DNA of 64,000 bases from SpSt-539 sp964549445 (GCA_964549445.1 CAZJVS010000024.1:1-64000); one strand, 5' to 3'. Shown: positions 1 to 8,268, numbered from the stretch's first letter. Translations and numbers: made by a program. The notes: a model not told the origin generated them from the letters alone.

Positions 1-1122
1 GTACTCGACCGGGTCCTCGGCCGTCAGAATCTTGGTGTCGATTTTGTTGAGCGTGTTCAGCGCGGCGTAGAGCGTGGTGGTCTTACCCGAGCCGGTCGGG
101 CCGGTGACGATGACAACGCCGTGCGGCTTGTCGATGAGCTGGAGGTATTTCTTGAGGTCGTCCTCGCGGAAGCCGAGCTTCTCGACGTCGAGGGTGACGG
201 CCGAGCGATCGAGAATACGCATGACGACGCTCTCGCCGAACATGGTCGGCAGGACGGCGACGCGAAGATCGACCGGGTTGCCACGCATCATCAGGCGGAT
301 GCGGCCGTCCTGCGGCAGGCGGCGCTCGGCGATGTCGAGGTTGGCCATGACCTTGATGCGGCTGGCGATGGCGAGGGCGAGGAAGCGCGGCGGCGGGACC
401 ATTTCGTAGAGAATGCCGTCGATTCGATAACGGAGCTTGTATTCGTCTTCGAACGGCTCGAAGTGGACGTCGGCCGCCTTTTCCTGGATGGCCTTGAGCA
501 GGACGAGGTTGAGCAGCTTTCGCACCGGGGCGGCGTCGACGAGCGTCTTGAGTTCTTCGAGGTCGAGACTTTCGCCGCGATCTTCGAACTGAGAGAGGTC
601 GTCGTCGCCGACAGCGTCGTTGATGAGGTCCTGAATGCTCTCGGCGCCCTTCTCCGGGTAGAAGCGCGTCAGGGCCTGGGCGATCTGCTCCTCGTTGGCG
701 ATGAGCGGCCGGACGTTGAAGCCCATCATGAGCTTGATGTCGTCGAGTGCGTGGAAGTTTTCGGGCGAGGCGACGGCGACCGACAGGGTGTGTGACGGCT
801 CGTCGTACTCAATGGGGATGGCGCGATAGGCGTTGGCCTGCTGCACCGAGAAGAGCTTGATGACCTCGGGGCGGACGTCGGTTTTGTCGAGGTTGATCGG
901 CTCCATGCCGAGCTGAGCGGCTAGGGCGAACTGGAGGTCGGCTTCGGTGATGTAACCGAGGTCGATGAGGATCTGGCCGATCGGGCCTTTCTTGGCCTTC
1001 TGGACGCCGAGGGCCTCGTGGACCTGCTCGGCGGTGAGCTTGCCCATCTTCCGCAGGATGCGTCCCAGCGGTCGGCCCTTGTACTGGGCGACCGGCGACG
1101 GGCGAGGCATTGTGTCGGCCAT
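1..1122 (-). CDS. PilB/GspE-family secretion ATPase, 3' end beyond the window
   Basis: Hexameric ATPase of type IV pilus or type II secretion machines. It would act at the cytoplasmic face of the inner membrane and drive pilin polymerisation. 374 codons are inside the window. Residues 1-150 form an MshEN/T2SSE N-terminal domain (GKLTAEQVHEAL, LGYITEADLQ). Then come the arginine-containing nucleotide domain (DIAERRLPQDGRI), Walker A (GPTGSGKTT) and the start of the Asp box (TAEDPVEY), where the window ends. The start at 1122 is chosen because a GGAG lies 7 bases upstream. It is the third gene of a same-strand run pilB-pilT-pilB with gaps of 49 and 45 bases, so probably one operon. It is a paralogue of the upstream pilB (2363-4138). 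Family call is firm; the exact machine served is inferred. Confidence 0.9.
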   Translation of the reverse strand, partial: MADTMPRPSPVAQYKGRPLGRILRKMGKLTAEQVHEALGVQKAKKGPIGQILIDLGYITEADLQFALAAQLGMEPINLDKTDVRPEVIKLFSVQQANAYRAIPIEYDEPSHTLSVAVASPENFHALDDIKLMMGFNVRPLIANEEQIAQALTRFYPEKGAESIQDLINDAVGDDDLSQFEDRGESLDLEELKTLVDAAPVRKLLNLVLLKAIQEKAADVHFEPFEDEYKLRYRIDGILYEMVPPPRFLALAIASRIKVMANLDIAERRLPQDGRIRLMMRGNPVDLRVAVLPTMFGESVVMRILDRSAVTLDVEKLGFREDDLKKYLQLIDKPHGVVIVTGPTGSGKTTTLYAALNTLNKIDTKILTAEDPVEY

Positions 1123-1167
1123 GTGATGCTCCGGCTCGGGGACGCCGCCCGGCGGCGCCGCGGATGG

Positions 1168-2313
1168 CTATTCTTCTTTCTTTTCCACGTCTTCGGCCGT
1201 CGGCAGCCCGCCGCCCAGCAGGGCGGCGTGGCCGGCTTCGTGCAGCTTTCCGGCCTTCTCGAGTTTTTCCTGCATGTCGCCCGGCTGGCGGCAGCGCTCA
1301 AGCATGTCGTCGGCCGTGATCAGCCCGCGCTCGTAGTGGGCCCACAAGTGATCATCGAGGAGCTGCATGCCGTACTTCTTGCCGGTCTGGATGGCCGAGT
1401 CGATGCGGAACGTCTTGTTTTCGCGGATGAGGTTGGCGATGGCGGGCGTCACAACGAGAAACTCGTAAGCGGCGACCATGCCACTCGGCTGCCTCGGCAA
1501 CAACACCTGGCTCAGGATGGCGATCAACGCGGTTGAGAGCTGCACGCGAATCTGCTCCTGCTGCTCGTGCGGGAAGGCGTCGATGATTCGGTTGACGGTG
1601 CCCTGGCAGCCGGTCGTGTGCAGGGTCGCGAAGACCAAGTGCCCGGTCTCGGCGGCGCGGACGGCCGCCTCGATCGTTTCCAAGTCGCGCATCTCGCCGA
1701 CCAGCACCACGTCGGGATCCTGCCGCAGCACGCGCCGCAGGGCTTCGGCAAAGCTCGGCACGTCGTTGCCGACTTCGCGCTGGTTGATGAGCGACTTTTT
1801 GTGCTGGTGGTAGTACTCGATCGGGTCCTCGACCGTAACGATGTGCTTGTCCATCTCGGCGTTGATGTAGTTCAACATGGTCGCCAGCGAGGTGGTCTTG
1901 CCCGAGCCAGTCGGCCCGGTGACGAGGAACAGCCCGCGCGGCCGGCTGCACAGGGCGCGGCAGATGACCGGCAGGCCGATCTCTTCAAACGTCAGAAAGC
2001 GCGAGGGAATCAACCGCAGAACGATCGAGACATTGCCCTTCTGCTTGAAGACCGAGACTCGGAATCGCCCGGCGTCGCCGAAGGCGAAACCGAAGTCGGT
2101 GCCGCCTTCTTCCTGAAGCTCCTGCTGGTTGCGGTCGGGGGTGATCGCCTTCATGAGGGCGACCGTGTCCTCCGGCTCCAGCACCTTGGTTTCGAGGGAG
2201 CGCAGGTGCCCGTGCAAGCGCAGCACCGGCGGCCGGCCGACCGACAGGTGGATGTCGGCCCCGCCGCGCTTGATGCAGGTTTCCAGAATTCGATCGATGT
2301 GTAAGGTGGCCAT
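1168..2313 (-). CDS. pilT: PilT-family twitching motility (pilus retraction) ATPase
   Basis: 381 residues, close to the usual PilT length. PilT depolymerises type IV pili using ATP at the cytoplasmic side of the inner membrane. Visible in order: an N-terminal PAS-like domain (GGADIHLSVGRPPVLRLHG), Walker A GPTGSGKTTSLA, Asp box VTVEDPIEY, Walker B DVVLVGEMRD, His box TGHLVFATLHTTG, and near the C-terminus AIANLIREN, which matches the AIRNLIRE retraction motif of PilT. The C-terminal tail after about residue 350 is acidic and lysine-rich, as is that of the neighbouring PilB. It sits between two PilB-type ATPases on the same strand, which supports a pilus operon. No pilin or PilC gene is visible in the window. 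Confidence 0.93.
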   Translation of the reverse strand: MATLHIDRILETCIKRGGADIHLSVGRPPVLRLHGHLRSLETKVLEPEDTVALMKAITPDRNQQELQEEGGTDFGFAFGDAGRFRVSVFKQKGNVSIVLRLIPSRFLTFEEIGLPVICRALCSRPRGLFLVTGPTGSGKTTSLATMLNYINAEMDKHIVTVEDPIEYYHQHKKSLINQREVGNDVPSFAEALRRVLRQDPDVVLVGEMRDLETIEAAVRAAETGHLVFATLHTTGCQGTVNRIIDAFPHEQQEQIRVQLSTALIAILSQVLLPRQPSGMVAAYEFLVVTPAIANLIRENKTFRIDSAIQTGKKYGMQLLDDHLWAHYERGLITADDMLERCRQPGDMQEKLEKAGKLHEAGHAALLGGGLPTAEDVEKKEE

Positions 2314-2362
2314 GCCCGATTCGTCTTCTTCCTAAGGTATTGCCGCGCGGCAGCAGGCGTTC

Positions 2363-4138
2363 CTACGCCGCGGCTTCCTGCTTCTTTTTCTCGTCCTTCT
2401 CTTCCGTTTCCTCGTCGCCCAGCAGACCCTCGGCCTGCGTGCTGCGGATGATTTCGTCGGCCGTCGTCATGCCGGTGAGGATTTTCCGCTGACCGTCCTG
2501 CAGAAGCGTTCGCATTCCGGCCGCCCGGGCCGCCCGCTGAATCTGATTCGTCGGCGCACGCTTGAAGGCCAGTTCGCGAAGTTCGTGATTCATGATCATG
2601 ACTTCGAAGATGCCCTTTCGGCCGCGGTAGCCGGTGTTGTTGCAACGTCCGCAGCCGCGACCGTGGTAGACCGGTCGGCCGGCGATTTTGTCGGGCGTCA
2701 GGCCGCAGAGCCGCAGATTGTACGGATCGGGCGCGGGGTCGACTTCCTTGCACTCTTCGCAGATCACGCGCACGAGGCGCTGAGCCATGATGGCCTGGAT
2801 CGAGCTGGCGACGAGGAACGGCTTAATGCCGAGGTCGATCAAGCGGGTGATGGCCGACGGGGCGTCGTTCGTGTGCAGCGTCGAGAACACCAGGTGGCCG
2901 GTGAGGGCCGCCTGGATGGCGATTTCGCCGACGGCCATGTCTCGAATTTCACCGACGAGGACGATGTTGGGCGCCTGGCGGAGCATGGAACGCAGAATCT
3001 TGTCGAAGGTCAGGCCGATGCCGTCGTTGACCTGGCATTGATTGATGCCGGGGAAGTTGTATTCGACCGGGTCTTCTGCGGTGATGATCTTCTTGTCGGG
3101 GCGGTTGAGTTCCTGCAGGGCGGCGTAGAGCGTGGTGGTTTTGCCGGAGCCGGTCGGCCCGGTGACGAGGAAGATGCCGTTGGGCCGCTTGATGATACGC
3201 TGGAAGAGCTCGTAGTCGTCCTGCTCGAAGCCGAGCTTGCCGAGGCCGATCTTGACGTTGTCGGGCCGCAGAATACGAAGGACGATCGATTCGCCGTGGA
3301 CGCTGGGGCAGGAGGCGACGCGGAAGTCGATATTGCTGCCGCCGATGCTGAGCTTGATACGGCCGTCGAGCGGGACGCGCTTTTCGGCGATGTCCATTCC
3401 CGACTGAATTTTGAACCGGGTGATGACGGCGCCCTGCATCCGCTTGGGGATGTTTTCGCGTTCGACGCAGACGCCGTCGATGCGATAGCGGACACGCACG
3501 CGGTCGTTCATGGGTTCGATGTGAATGTCGCTCGCCCGGCCGCGGACCGCGTCGGCGATGATCATGTTGATGAGCTTGATGATCGGGGCATCGGGGTCTT
3601 CGGCGGCGGCGGTCTTCTTCTTGCCGCTCGAGGCATCCTTATCGAGCGAGTGGTCGACCGAGGCGTCGAGACTTCGCGACAGCTCGTCGAGCGAGGCGTC
3701 GGCCGAGTTGTAGAGCTTGTCGATGTAATTCTTGATGCGGCTGGGCGGCGTCAGGACCGGCTCGATGTTGGCGGCCCCGCACTGAAAGCGGAGCGTGTCG
3801 AGGGCTTCGAGGTCGAGCGGGTCGGACATGACGACGCGCAGCTTGCCGTTCTCGTTCGCGAGGGGCAGGACATTGAAGCGCTTGATCAGCTTTTCGGGGA
3901 TGAGGGTCATCGCGTTGGGGGCGATGAGGTTCTTGCTGAGTTCGACAAATTCGAGGCCGTGCTGCTGGGCGAGGGCCTTGAAGACGTCGTCTTCGTTGCA
4001 CAATTCCAGTTCGATGAGGGTTTCGCCGATTCGCTTGCCGGTTTTCTGGGCGTGGGCGAGTCCCTGCTGAACCTGTTCGGCCGTGACCGCGCCACGGGCG
4101 ACCAGGAGTTCTCCCAGCTTTTGTTTCAGCCGTGCCAT
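2363..4138 (-). CDS. pilB: PilB/GspE-family type IV pilus assembly ATPase
   Basis: 591 residues. Extension motor for type IV pili or type II secretion. The N-terminal MshEN domain spans about residues 1-150 (GELLVARGAVTAEQVQQGL). It is followed by the N2 domain with SDIHIEPMNDRVRVRYRIDG, Walker A GPTGSGKTTTLYAAL, Asp box ITAEDPVEY, Walker B NIVLVGEIRD and His box TGHLVFSTLHTND. A zinc-binding pair CEEC and CGRC brackets the C-terminal lobe, as in GspE and PilB. The tail is unusually rich in Glu and Lys. It is the first gene of the pilB-pilT-pilB run. The start ATG at 4138 gives a full-length N-terminal domain. Assignment to pilus assembly rather than type II secretion rests on the adjacent pilT. 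Confidence 0.93.
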   Translation of the reverse strand: MARLKQKLGELLVARGAVTAEQVQQGLAHAQKTGKRIGETLIELELCNEDDVFKALAQQHGLEFVELSKNLIAPNAMTLIPEKLIKRFNVLPLANENGKLRVVMSDPLDLEALDTLRFQCGAANIEPVLTPPSRIKNYIDKLYNSADASLDELSRSLDASVDHSLDKDASSGKKKTAAAEDPDAPIIKLINMIIADAVRGRASDIHIEPMNDRVRVRYRIDGVCVERENIPKRMQGAVITRFKIQSGMDIAEKRVPLDGRIKLSIGGSNIDFRVASCPSVHGESIVLRILRPDNVKIGLGKLGFEQDDYELFQRIIKRPNGIFLVTGPTGSGKTTTLYAALQELNRPDKKIITAEDPVEYNFPGINQCQVNDGIGLTFDKILRSMLRQAPNIVLVGEIRDMAVGEIAIQAALTGHLVFSTLHTNDAPSAITRLIDLGIKPFLVASSIQAIMAQRLVRVICEECKEVDPAPDPYNLRLCGLTPDKIAGRPVYHGRGCGRCNNTGYRGRKGIFEVMIMNHELRELAFKRAPTNQIQRAARAAGMRTLLQDGQRKILTGMTTADEIIRSTQAEGLLGDEETEEKDEKKKQEAAA

Positions 4139-4239
4139 GGACCCGCTCCGTCCCGGGGTGTCGTCTGGAGGTAGGCGTTTAACCTTCTCGCGGATTGTAT
4201 TTTAGACGACCGGGCCCTTCAAGCCGATCCGCGGCCGGC

Positions 4240-4278
4240 ACGAAAATAGACGCGCCCGCCGCAGATGCGACGGGCGCG
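4240..4278 (-). terminator. Rho-independent terminator of the first DUF4114 gene
   Basis: On the minus strand a 12-base stem (arms 4267-4278 and 4251-4262, one G-U pair) with a 4-base loop is followed by TCTATTTTCG. It lies 32 bases beyond the stop at 4310. A near-identical hairpin occupies the same relative position after the second copy at 5337-5362. Confidence 0.75.
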
Positions 4279-4309
4279 CCCATCAACGATAGGAGTATCG
4301 GGCTTCGGT

Positions 4310-5038
4310 TCAGCGCCGGCGGTGCGACGCCAGCAATGTCAGTCCGCCGACCGCCAGCAGGGTGCAGGTCACCGGCTCCGGAATCGCCCGCACCTCGATG
4401 ACCATGTCATTGAAGTCGCGATCCGAGCCCGGCGTCCCGCCCGGCAGGTCCTCGAAGCAGAGCAGCCAGACGGTCTTGGTCGGGTCAACGCCGGTCAGGC
4501 GGTAGGTGACCATGTGATCGAGCCCGTCGGGGTTTGCGGTGTTCTCTGACTTGAACGTGTCGCCGCCGCCGGGCGTGCGACGCACCCACCGCCATGTATC
4601 CGTCATCAGGTTTATCGAATTCGAGCCCGACGCGGCCATGTTGCTGCCGCTGACGTCAATCAGCAATTCAAACCCGCTGCCGCGATCGATGCCGAACTGT
4701 TGTCCGTTGCCGGCGAACCGCGCGATGGCCGTCGCGGAAATGTCGCCGTATTTCCAGATCTGATCGGCGGCCGAGCCGGGCGTCGGATTCACCGCCGAGA
4801 GCTGGCCGATCGGAGCGAGGACGTCGTCCCAGCGGATGGCGTTGATGTTTCCACCCGCGCCGCCGCCGATGAAATCGACGCCGCTGACGCTGAAGTTGCC
4901 GCCGTAGTGGGCCTCGAGAATCTGCTCAATGTTGAACTCGCCCGCGCCGAATGACGGAGACAGGATCGGCGTGGTGGCGGCGAATGCCGGAAAAGCGGAC
5001 GCAAGAAACAGACTGGTTGCGATGAGTGTGCGGTACAT
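4310..5038 (-). CDS. DUF4114 PEP-CTERM surface protein, copy 1
   Basis: 242 residues. A signal peptide (residues 1-20, ending FPAFA) is followed by a globular domain with the DUF4114 hallmark DRDFNDMVIEV near residue 210. A C-terminal PEP-CTERM sorting signal follows: IPEPVTC, a hydrophobic stretch, then HRRR. PEP-CTERM proteins are exported by Sec, then cleaved and handled by an exosortase at the inner membrane; no exosortase is in this window. The start at 5038 is preferred over an upstream in-frame ATG at 5065 because GGGAGG lies 7 bases upstream and the signal peptide begins there. It is a tandem paralogue of the next gene, with a conserved folded leader. The biological role of the domain is unknown. 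Confidence 0.88.
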   Translation of the reverse strand: MYRTLIATSLFLASAFPAFAATTPILSPSFGAGEFNIEQILEAHYGGNFSVSGVDFIGGGAGGNINAIRWDDVLAPIGQLSAVNPTPGSAADQIWKYGDISATAIARFAGNGQQFGIDRGSGFELLIDVSGSNMAASGSNSINLMTDTWRWVRRTPGGGDTFKSENTANPDGLDHMVTYRLTGVDPTKTVWLLCFEDLPGGTPGSDRDFNDMVIEVRAIPEPVTCTLLAVGGLTLLASHRRR

Positions 5039-5043
5039 GACCG

Positions 5044-5155
5044 TCCCTCCCAGCGGGAACAGCAACTCCGTTGGCCCGGCTTCCCGTGTGCGCGGACGAA
5101 CGTCTTCACTCGATATCTCGCCGGTAACTTCTTCCCCCCGGCGGTGTGAAATCCC
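5044..5155 (-). promoter_or_regulatory. Candidate structured 5' leader RNA, copy 1
   Basis: Immediately upstream of the DUF4114 copy 1 start, the minus strand can form an outer stem UUCAC/GUGAA (5146-5150 with 5105-5109). Inside it is GCCGG/CCGGC (5138-5142 with 5120-5124). A separate 6-base stem CGGGAA/UUCCCG (5081-5086 with 5054-5059) ends just before the ribosome binding site. The same stems at the same distance from the start codon occur in copy 2. I did not match it to any known riboswitch class. Confidence 0.5.
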
Positions 5156-5325
5156 TCAGATCAACCATACTCCGTTCGGGTTAGAAGGCAAATTGATTTC
5201 GGCTGATCTGTCGAGGAACCCAACTTTCGATTTGAAAGAGGGAGAGTTATTTGAACCTCGTCGGTTTTGGGACGGACGCCAGCGGATGAATCGTGTCGGC
5301 GCTCGGGCCGCGAATCCTTGTGCCG

Positions 5326-5362
5326 CAAATGAAGAAGCGCCCGTCGCGGGTGCGACGGGCGC
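5326..5362 (-). terminator. Rho-independent terminator of the second DUF4114 gene
   Basis: A perfect 11-base stem (5352-5362 with 5337-5347), loop of 4, then TTCTTCATTTG on the minus strand. It lies 32 bases after the stop at 5394, mirroring copy 1. Confidence 0.8.
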
Positions 5363-5393
5363 GTTGAGTGTCGATTGGAGTTCCAGTTCCTAT

Positions 5394-6122
5394 CTAGCGT
5401 CGCTTGCGTCCGGCCCAGAGTGCAATGCCGCCGGCCGCCAACAGCGTGCATGTGACCGGCTCGGGGACCATCTGAAGCTCGACCACCATGTCGTTAAAGT
5501 CGCGATCGAAGTCGGGCAACTCGCCTGGAAAGTCTTCGAAGCAGAGCAGCCAGCCGGCCGCGCCGTTGTCCAATCCGGTTACGCGATAGGTGACCATGTG
5601 GTCCATGCCGTCCGAATTTGCGGCCTCCTGCGAATAGTAGGTCGTGTCGCCTTCCGCCGACCGGCGCACCCAGCGCCAGGTGTCATTCGTGAGATCGACC
5701 GTGTTCGATCCGGTCGCGGCCATGCCGACTCCGGCAACGTCGAACAGCAACTCGAAGCCGTTGCCGCGGTCGAATCCGATTTGCTGCGAAGCGCTGGAGA
5801 AGCGTGCGACGGCCGACGCCGAGAAATTGCCGTCCCGCCAGAACTGATCGGCCTCGGATCCCAGGGCCGGATTTGCGACCGAAAGCTCGTTCATCGGCGC
5901 GAGGAAGTCGTCCCAGCGCGTGACGGCGATGTTCCCGCCGGCTCCACCGTTGATGAAATCGAGGCCGTCGACGATGAAATCGCCGCCGTAGTGGGATTCG
6001 AGGATTTGCTCAATGTTGTACTCGCCGCCGTTGACGGGCGGAGCGAGAACCGTCGTGGTGCCGGCCAGCGCCGGCATCGCCAACGAAAAAACGAGACCGA
6101 TAGCGAAGAGTGCGCGGTTCAA
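5394..6122 (-). CDS. DUF4114 PEP-CTERM surface protein, copy 2
   Basis: 242 residues with the same architecture as copy 1: signal peptide ending AMPALA, core with the DUF4114 motif DRDFNDMVVEL, then a PEP-CTERM tail (VPEPVTC, hydrophobic stretch, GRKRR). Aligned by eye, more than half of the residues match copy 1, including the runs DTWRWVRR, DHMVTYR and WLLCFED. The start is taken as a TTG at 6122. It aligns with the ATG of copy 1, follows the same GGAGGG ribosome site, and gives exactly the same protein length. An upstream in-frame start at 6308 would add a charged, non-signal-like extension and is rejected. Probable sortase-dependent envelope or matrix protein; function unknown. Confidence 0.87.
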   Translation of the reverse strand: MNRALFAIGLVFSLAMPALAGTTTVLAPPVNGGEYNIEQILESHYGGDFIVDGLDFINGGAGGNIAVTRWDDFLAPMNELSVANPALGSEADQFWRDGNFSASAVARFSSASQQIGFDRGNGFELLFDVAGVGMAATGSNTVDLTNDTWRWVRRSAEGDTTYYSQEAANSDGMDHMVTYRVTGLDNGAAGWLLCFEDFPGELPDFDRDFNDMVVELQMVPEPVTCTLLAAGGIALWAGRKRR

Positions 6123-6127
6123 GACCG

Positions 6128-6239
6128 TCCCTCCAAGCGGGAGCAGTATTTCCGCCAACCCGGCATCCCGAGTGCGCAGGCCGACGTCTTCACGCTTTTC
6201 TCGCCGGTGTCTTCTTTCCCCCCGGCGGTGTGAAATCCC
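6128..6239 (-). promoter_or_regulatory. Candidate structured 5' leader RNA, copy 2
   Basis: Same layout as copy 1. Outer stem UUCAC/GUGAA (6230-6234 with 6189-6193), inner stem GCCGG/CCGGC (6222-6226 with 6203-6207), and stem CGGGA/UCCCG (6166-6170 with 6138-6142) close to the ribosome site. Stems are kept while the loops differ from copy 1. The distance from the start codon to the outer stem is 112 bases in both. The remaining 6240-6430 holds the divergent upstream region of the next gene; I see no clear promoter there. Confidence 0.5.
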
Positions 6240-6430
6240 TGGATTGAAACCGTACGCCGCAGGGACAAAAAGGCAAATCGGATACGGGCGACTGCGGGCG
6301 ACGCCCATAAGAAATGCGTCGTCGCCGCCCGGGCTTGACCTGCGGCGGTAATCGGACGAGATTTGTGCATCGATCAGCCGAGATCGCTTTGAACCGATAA
6401 CGCGACCGGCGCTTTGGACTGAAACCGCTC

Positions 6431-8209
6431 GTGCCGCATCGCCTACAGCATCAGCCGTTCATGCCGCCCCGGCGATTACCGGTCGCCGCGGCGCTCCGCA
6501 AGACACTCGCCCAGGGCTACCGTTTCGAGGATTTCCGCCACGATGCGCTGGCCGGACTGATCGTCGGATTGGTCGCCCTGCCGCTCTCGATGGCGCTGGC
6601 CATCGCTTCGGGCGTGGCGCCTCAGCAGGGTCTCTACACCGCGATCATCGCCGGTTTCATTACAGCGTTGCTCGGAGGCTCGAAGGTGCAGGTCTCGGGT
6701 CCGACGGCGGCGTTCGTCGTGCTGCTAGCGCCGGTCGCCGAGAAATTCGGTTTGGGCGGGCTCACCCTTGCCTCGCTGATGGCGGGCGTGCTGCTCGTCA
6801 TTTTCGGATTGGCTCGATTCGGCAAGTTCATCGAGTTCATCCCGTACCCCGTCGTTACCGGCTTTACGAGCGGAATCGCGGTTGTCATCGCCACGCTGCA
6901 GGTCCGCGACTTTCTGGGGCTCACGGTCGCCCACATGCCCGACCATTACATCGAGCGCGTCGGCACACTCTTCCACGCGATTCCGACGGCGCGGCCGGGA
7001 GATTGCCTCATCGGGGCATTCACGCTGGCGGTGCTCGGCGGGATGCCGCGGATCACGCGGCGAGTCCCTGCGCCGCTGATCGCCCTGCTGGCGGCGGCCC
7101 TGCTGGGCTGGCTCGCACCCCGCTTCGGTTCGCGATTCGACGTGCTGACGATTGGCGATCGTTTTCCCGGCGGCATTCCGCGCGTGCCGCCCAGCTTCGG
7201 GCTGCCCTGGCATATTCACGGGCCGGACGGTGCTCCGCTCTCGATGTCGATGGAGATCGTCTATGCCCTGGCCGGCTCGGCCTTCGCGATCGCCATGCTC
7301 GGCGCGATCGAGTCGCTGCTCTCGGCGGTCGTCGCTGACGCAATGACCGGTCGCAAGCATGACCCCGACTCCGAGCTGTTCGCCCAGGGTGTCGCGAACG
7401 TCGTCGCGCCGTTTTTCGGCGGATTTGCGGCCACGGGAGCGATCGCCCGCACGGCCACGAATATCCGCTCGGGCGCGCGGTCGCCGTTCGCGGCGATGAT
7501 CCACGCCCTCTTCATCCTTGCGGCCGTGTTGCTGCTCGCGCCCCTGCTGAGCTACCTGCCGATGTCGGCCCTCGCGGCGCTGCTGCTGGTCGTGGCCTGG
7601 AACATGGCGGAACTCAAACACGTCGTGCACGTGCTCCGCATCGCTCCGCGGAGCGACGTGCTGATCCTGCTGGCCTGCTTCGGCATGACCGTGATCTTCG
7701 ACATGGTGGTGGCCGTGTCGGTGGGCGTGGTGCTGGCGGCCGTGCTGTTCATGCAGCGAATGGCCGAGGTCACCGGCGTGCGGCTCGTGGGCGACGAGCA
7801 TCCGGCGTTGCAGATTCCGCTGCCGCGCGGCGTCATCGCGTACGACGTGGCGGGCCCGCTCTTCTTCGGCGCGGCTCAGAAGGCGATGAGCGCGCTGCAG
7901 GCCGTTCACAGCAGCGCCAAGTGCGTGGTGCTGAACCTGCAGGCCGTTCCGGTCATCGATGCGACGGGGCTGGTGAACCTGGAATCGGCCCTGGCCCGGC
8001 TGAAGAAGTCGAAGACACTGGTGATCCTGTCCGGCGTGCAGCCGGCGCCGGCCGAAGTGCTGGCCCGCGCCGGCGTCGTCGAGGAGCCGGGCCGCCTGAT
8101 GATCCGTGGTTCGTTCGAGAGCGCCGTGGCGCTGGCCCGGGCCTTCGTGGCCTTGCAGGACCCGGCGGAGCCGGTCGGCGATGGCCCGGCGCCGTCCGCG
8201 ACTCCTTGA
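6431..8209 (+). CDS. SulP/SLC26-family inorganic anion transporter with STAS domain
   Basis: 592 residues. The N-terminal part (about 30-430) holds the many membrane segments of SulP permeases, opening with the family pattern DALAGLIVGLVALPLSMA and GLYTAIIAGF. A cytoplasmic STAS domain follows at about 465-570 (VVLNLQAVPVIDATGLVNLE). SulP proteins carry sulfate, bicarbonate or other anions across the inner membrane, coupled to Na+ or H+. Substrate cannot be told from sequence. GTG at 6431 gives the longest form; an ATG at 6461 is an equally good start, and neither has a clear ribosome site. Its stop overlaps the -35 box of the promoter for the cysteine dioxygenase gene, which hints at a sulfur link, but this is only inference. 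Confidence 0.9.
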   Translation: MPHRLQHQPFMPPRRLPVAAALRKTLAQGYRFEDFRHDALAGLIVGLVALPLSMALAIASGVAPQQGLYTAIIAGFITALLGGSKVQVSGPTAAFVVLLAPVAEKFGLGGLTLASLMAGVLLVIFGLARFGKFIEFIPYPVVTGFTSGIAVVIATLQVRDFLGLTVAHMPDHYIERVGTLFHAIPTARPGDCLIGAFTLAVLGGMPRITRRVPAPLIALLAAALLGWLAPRFGSRFDVLTIGDRFPGGIPRVPPSFGLPWHIHGPDGAPLSMSMEIVYALAGSAFAIAMLGAIESLLSAVVADAMTGRKHDPDSELFAQGVANVVAPFFGGFAATGAIARTATNIRSGARSPFAAMIHALFILAAVLLLAPLLSYLPMSALAALLLVVAWNMAELKHVVHVLRIAPRSDVLILLACFGMTVIFDMVVAVSVGVVLAAVLFMQRMAEVTGVRLVGDEHPALQIPLPRGVIAYDVAGPLFFGAAQKAMSALQAVHSSAKCVVLNLQAVPVIDATGLVNLESALARLKKSKTLVILSGVQPAPAEVLARAGVVEEPGRLMIRGSFESAVALARAFVALQDPAEPVGDGPAPSATP

Positions 8210-8240
8210 CTTCCTATAGGGGTGTCAATACACTCCTATA
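8206..8240 (+). promoter_or_regulatory. Promoter with palindromic operator upstream of cysteine dioxygenase
   Basis: TTGACT (8206-8211), a 17-base spacer and TACACT (8229-8234) resemble a sigma-70 promoter. An inverted repeat with 11-base arms TATAGGGGTGT and ACACTCCTATA (8215-8225 and 8230-8240, one mismatch, 4-base centre) covers the spacer and the -10 box. The layout suits a repressor. A second half-site CCTATAAGAGTGT follows at 8235-8247, so two hairpins sharing ACACTC could also form. Confidence 0.6.
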
Positions 8241-8268
8241 AGAGTGTAACCGGGAGGCGCGATAGCAC

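Larger units (their letters stand above)
4240..6239. repeat. Tandem duplication, 1084-base period, covering two whole transcription units
   Basis: Matching landmarks in the two copies all differ by exactly 1084: terminator stem ends 4278 and 5362, stop codons 4310 and 5394, start codons 5038 and 6122, and leader stem bases 5150 and 6234. The two coding regions are both 729 bases. The copies have diverged clearly in sequence but show no net insertion or deletion between these landmarks. Confidence 0.85.

Noticed and set aside
2585..4174. Long plus-strand frame of 529 codons opposite pilB
   Set aside because: It mirrors the codon pattern of the real minus-strand gene in high-GC DNA; no ribosome site or family motif.
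6128..6239. c-di-GMP-I (GEMM) riboswitch before the second DUF4114 gene
   Set aside because: Parts such as CGGCCTG and GCCGGGTTGG look similar at first, but the GNRA tetraloop, its receptor and the conserved A-rich internal loop are absent, and copy 1 does not keep the similar bases.
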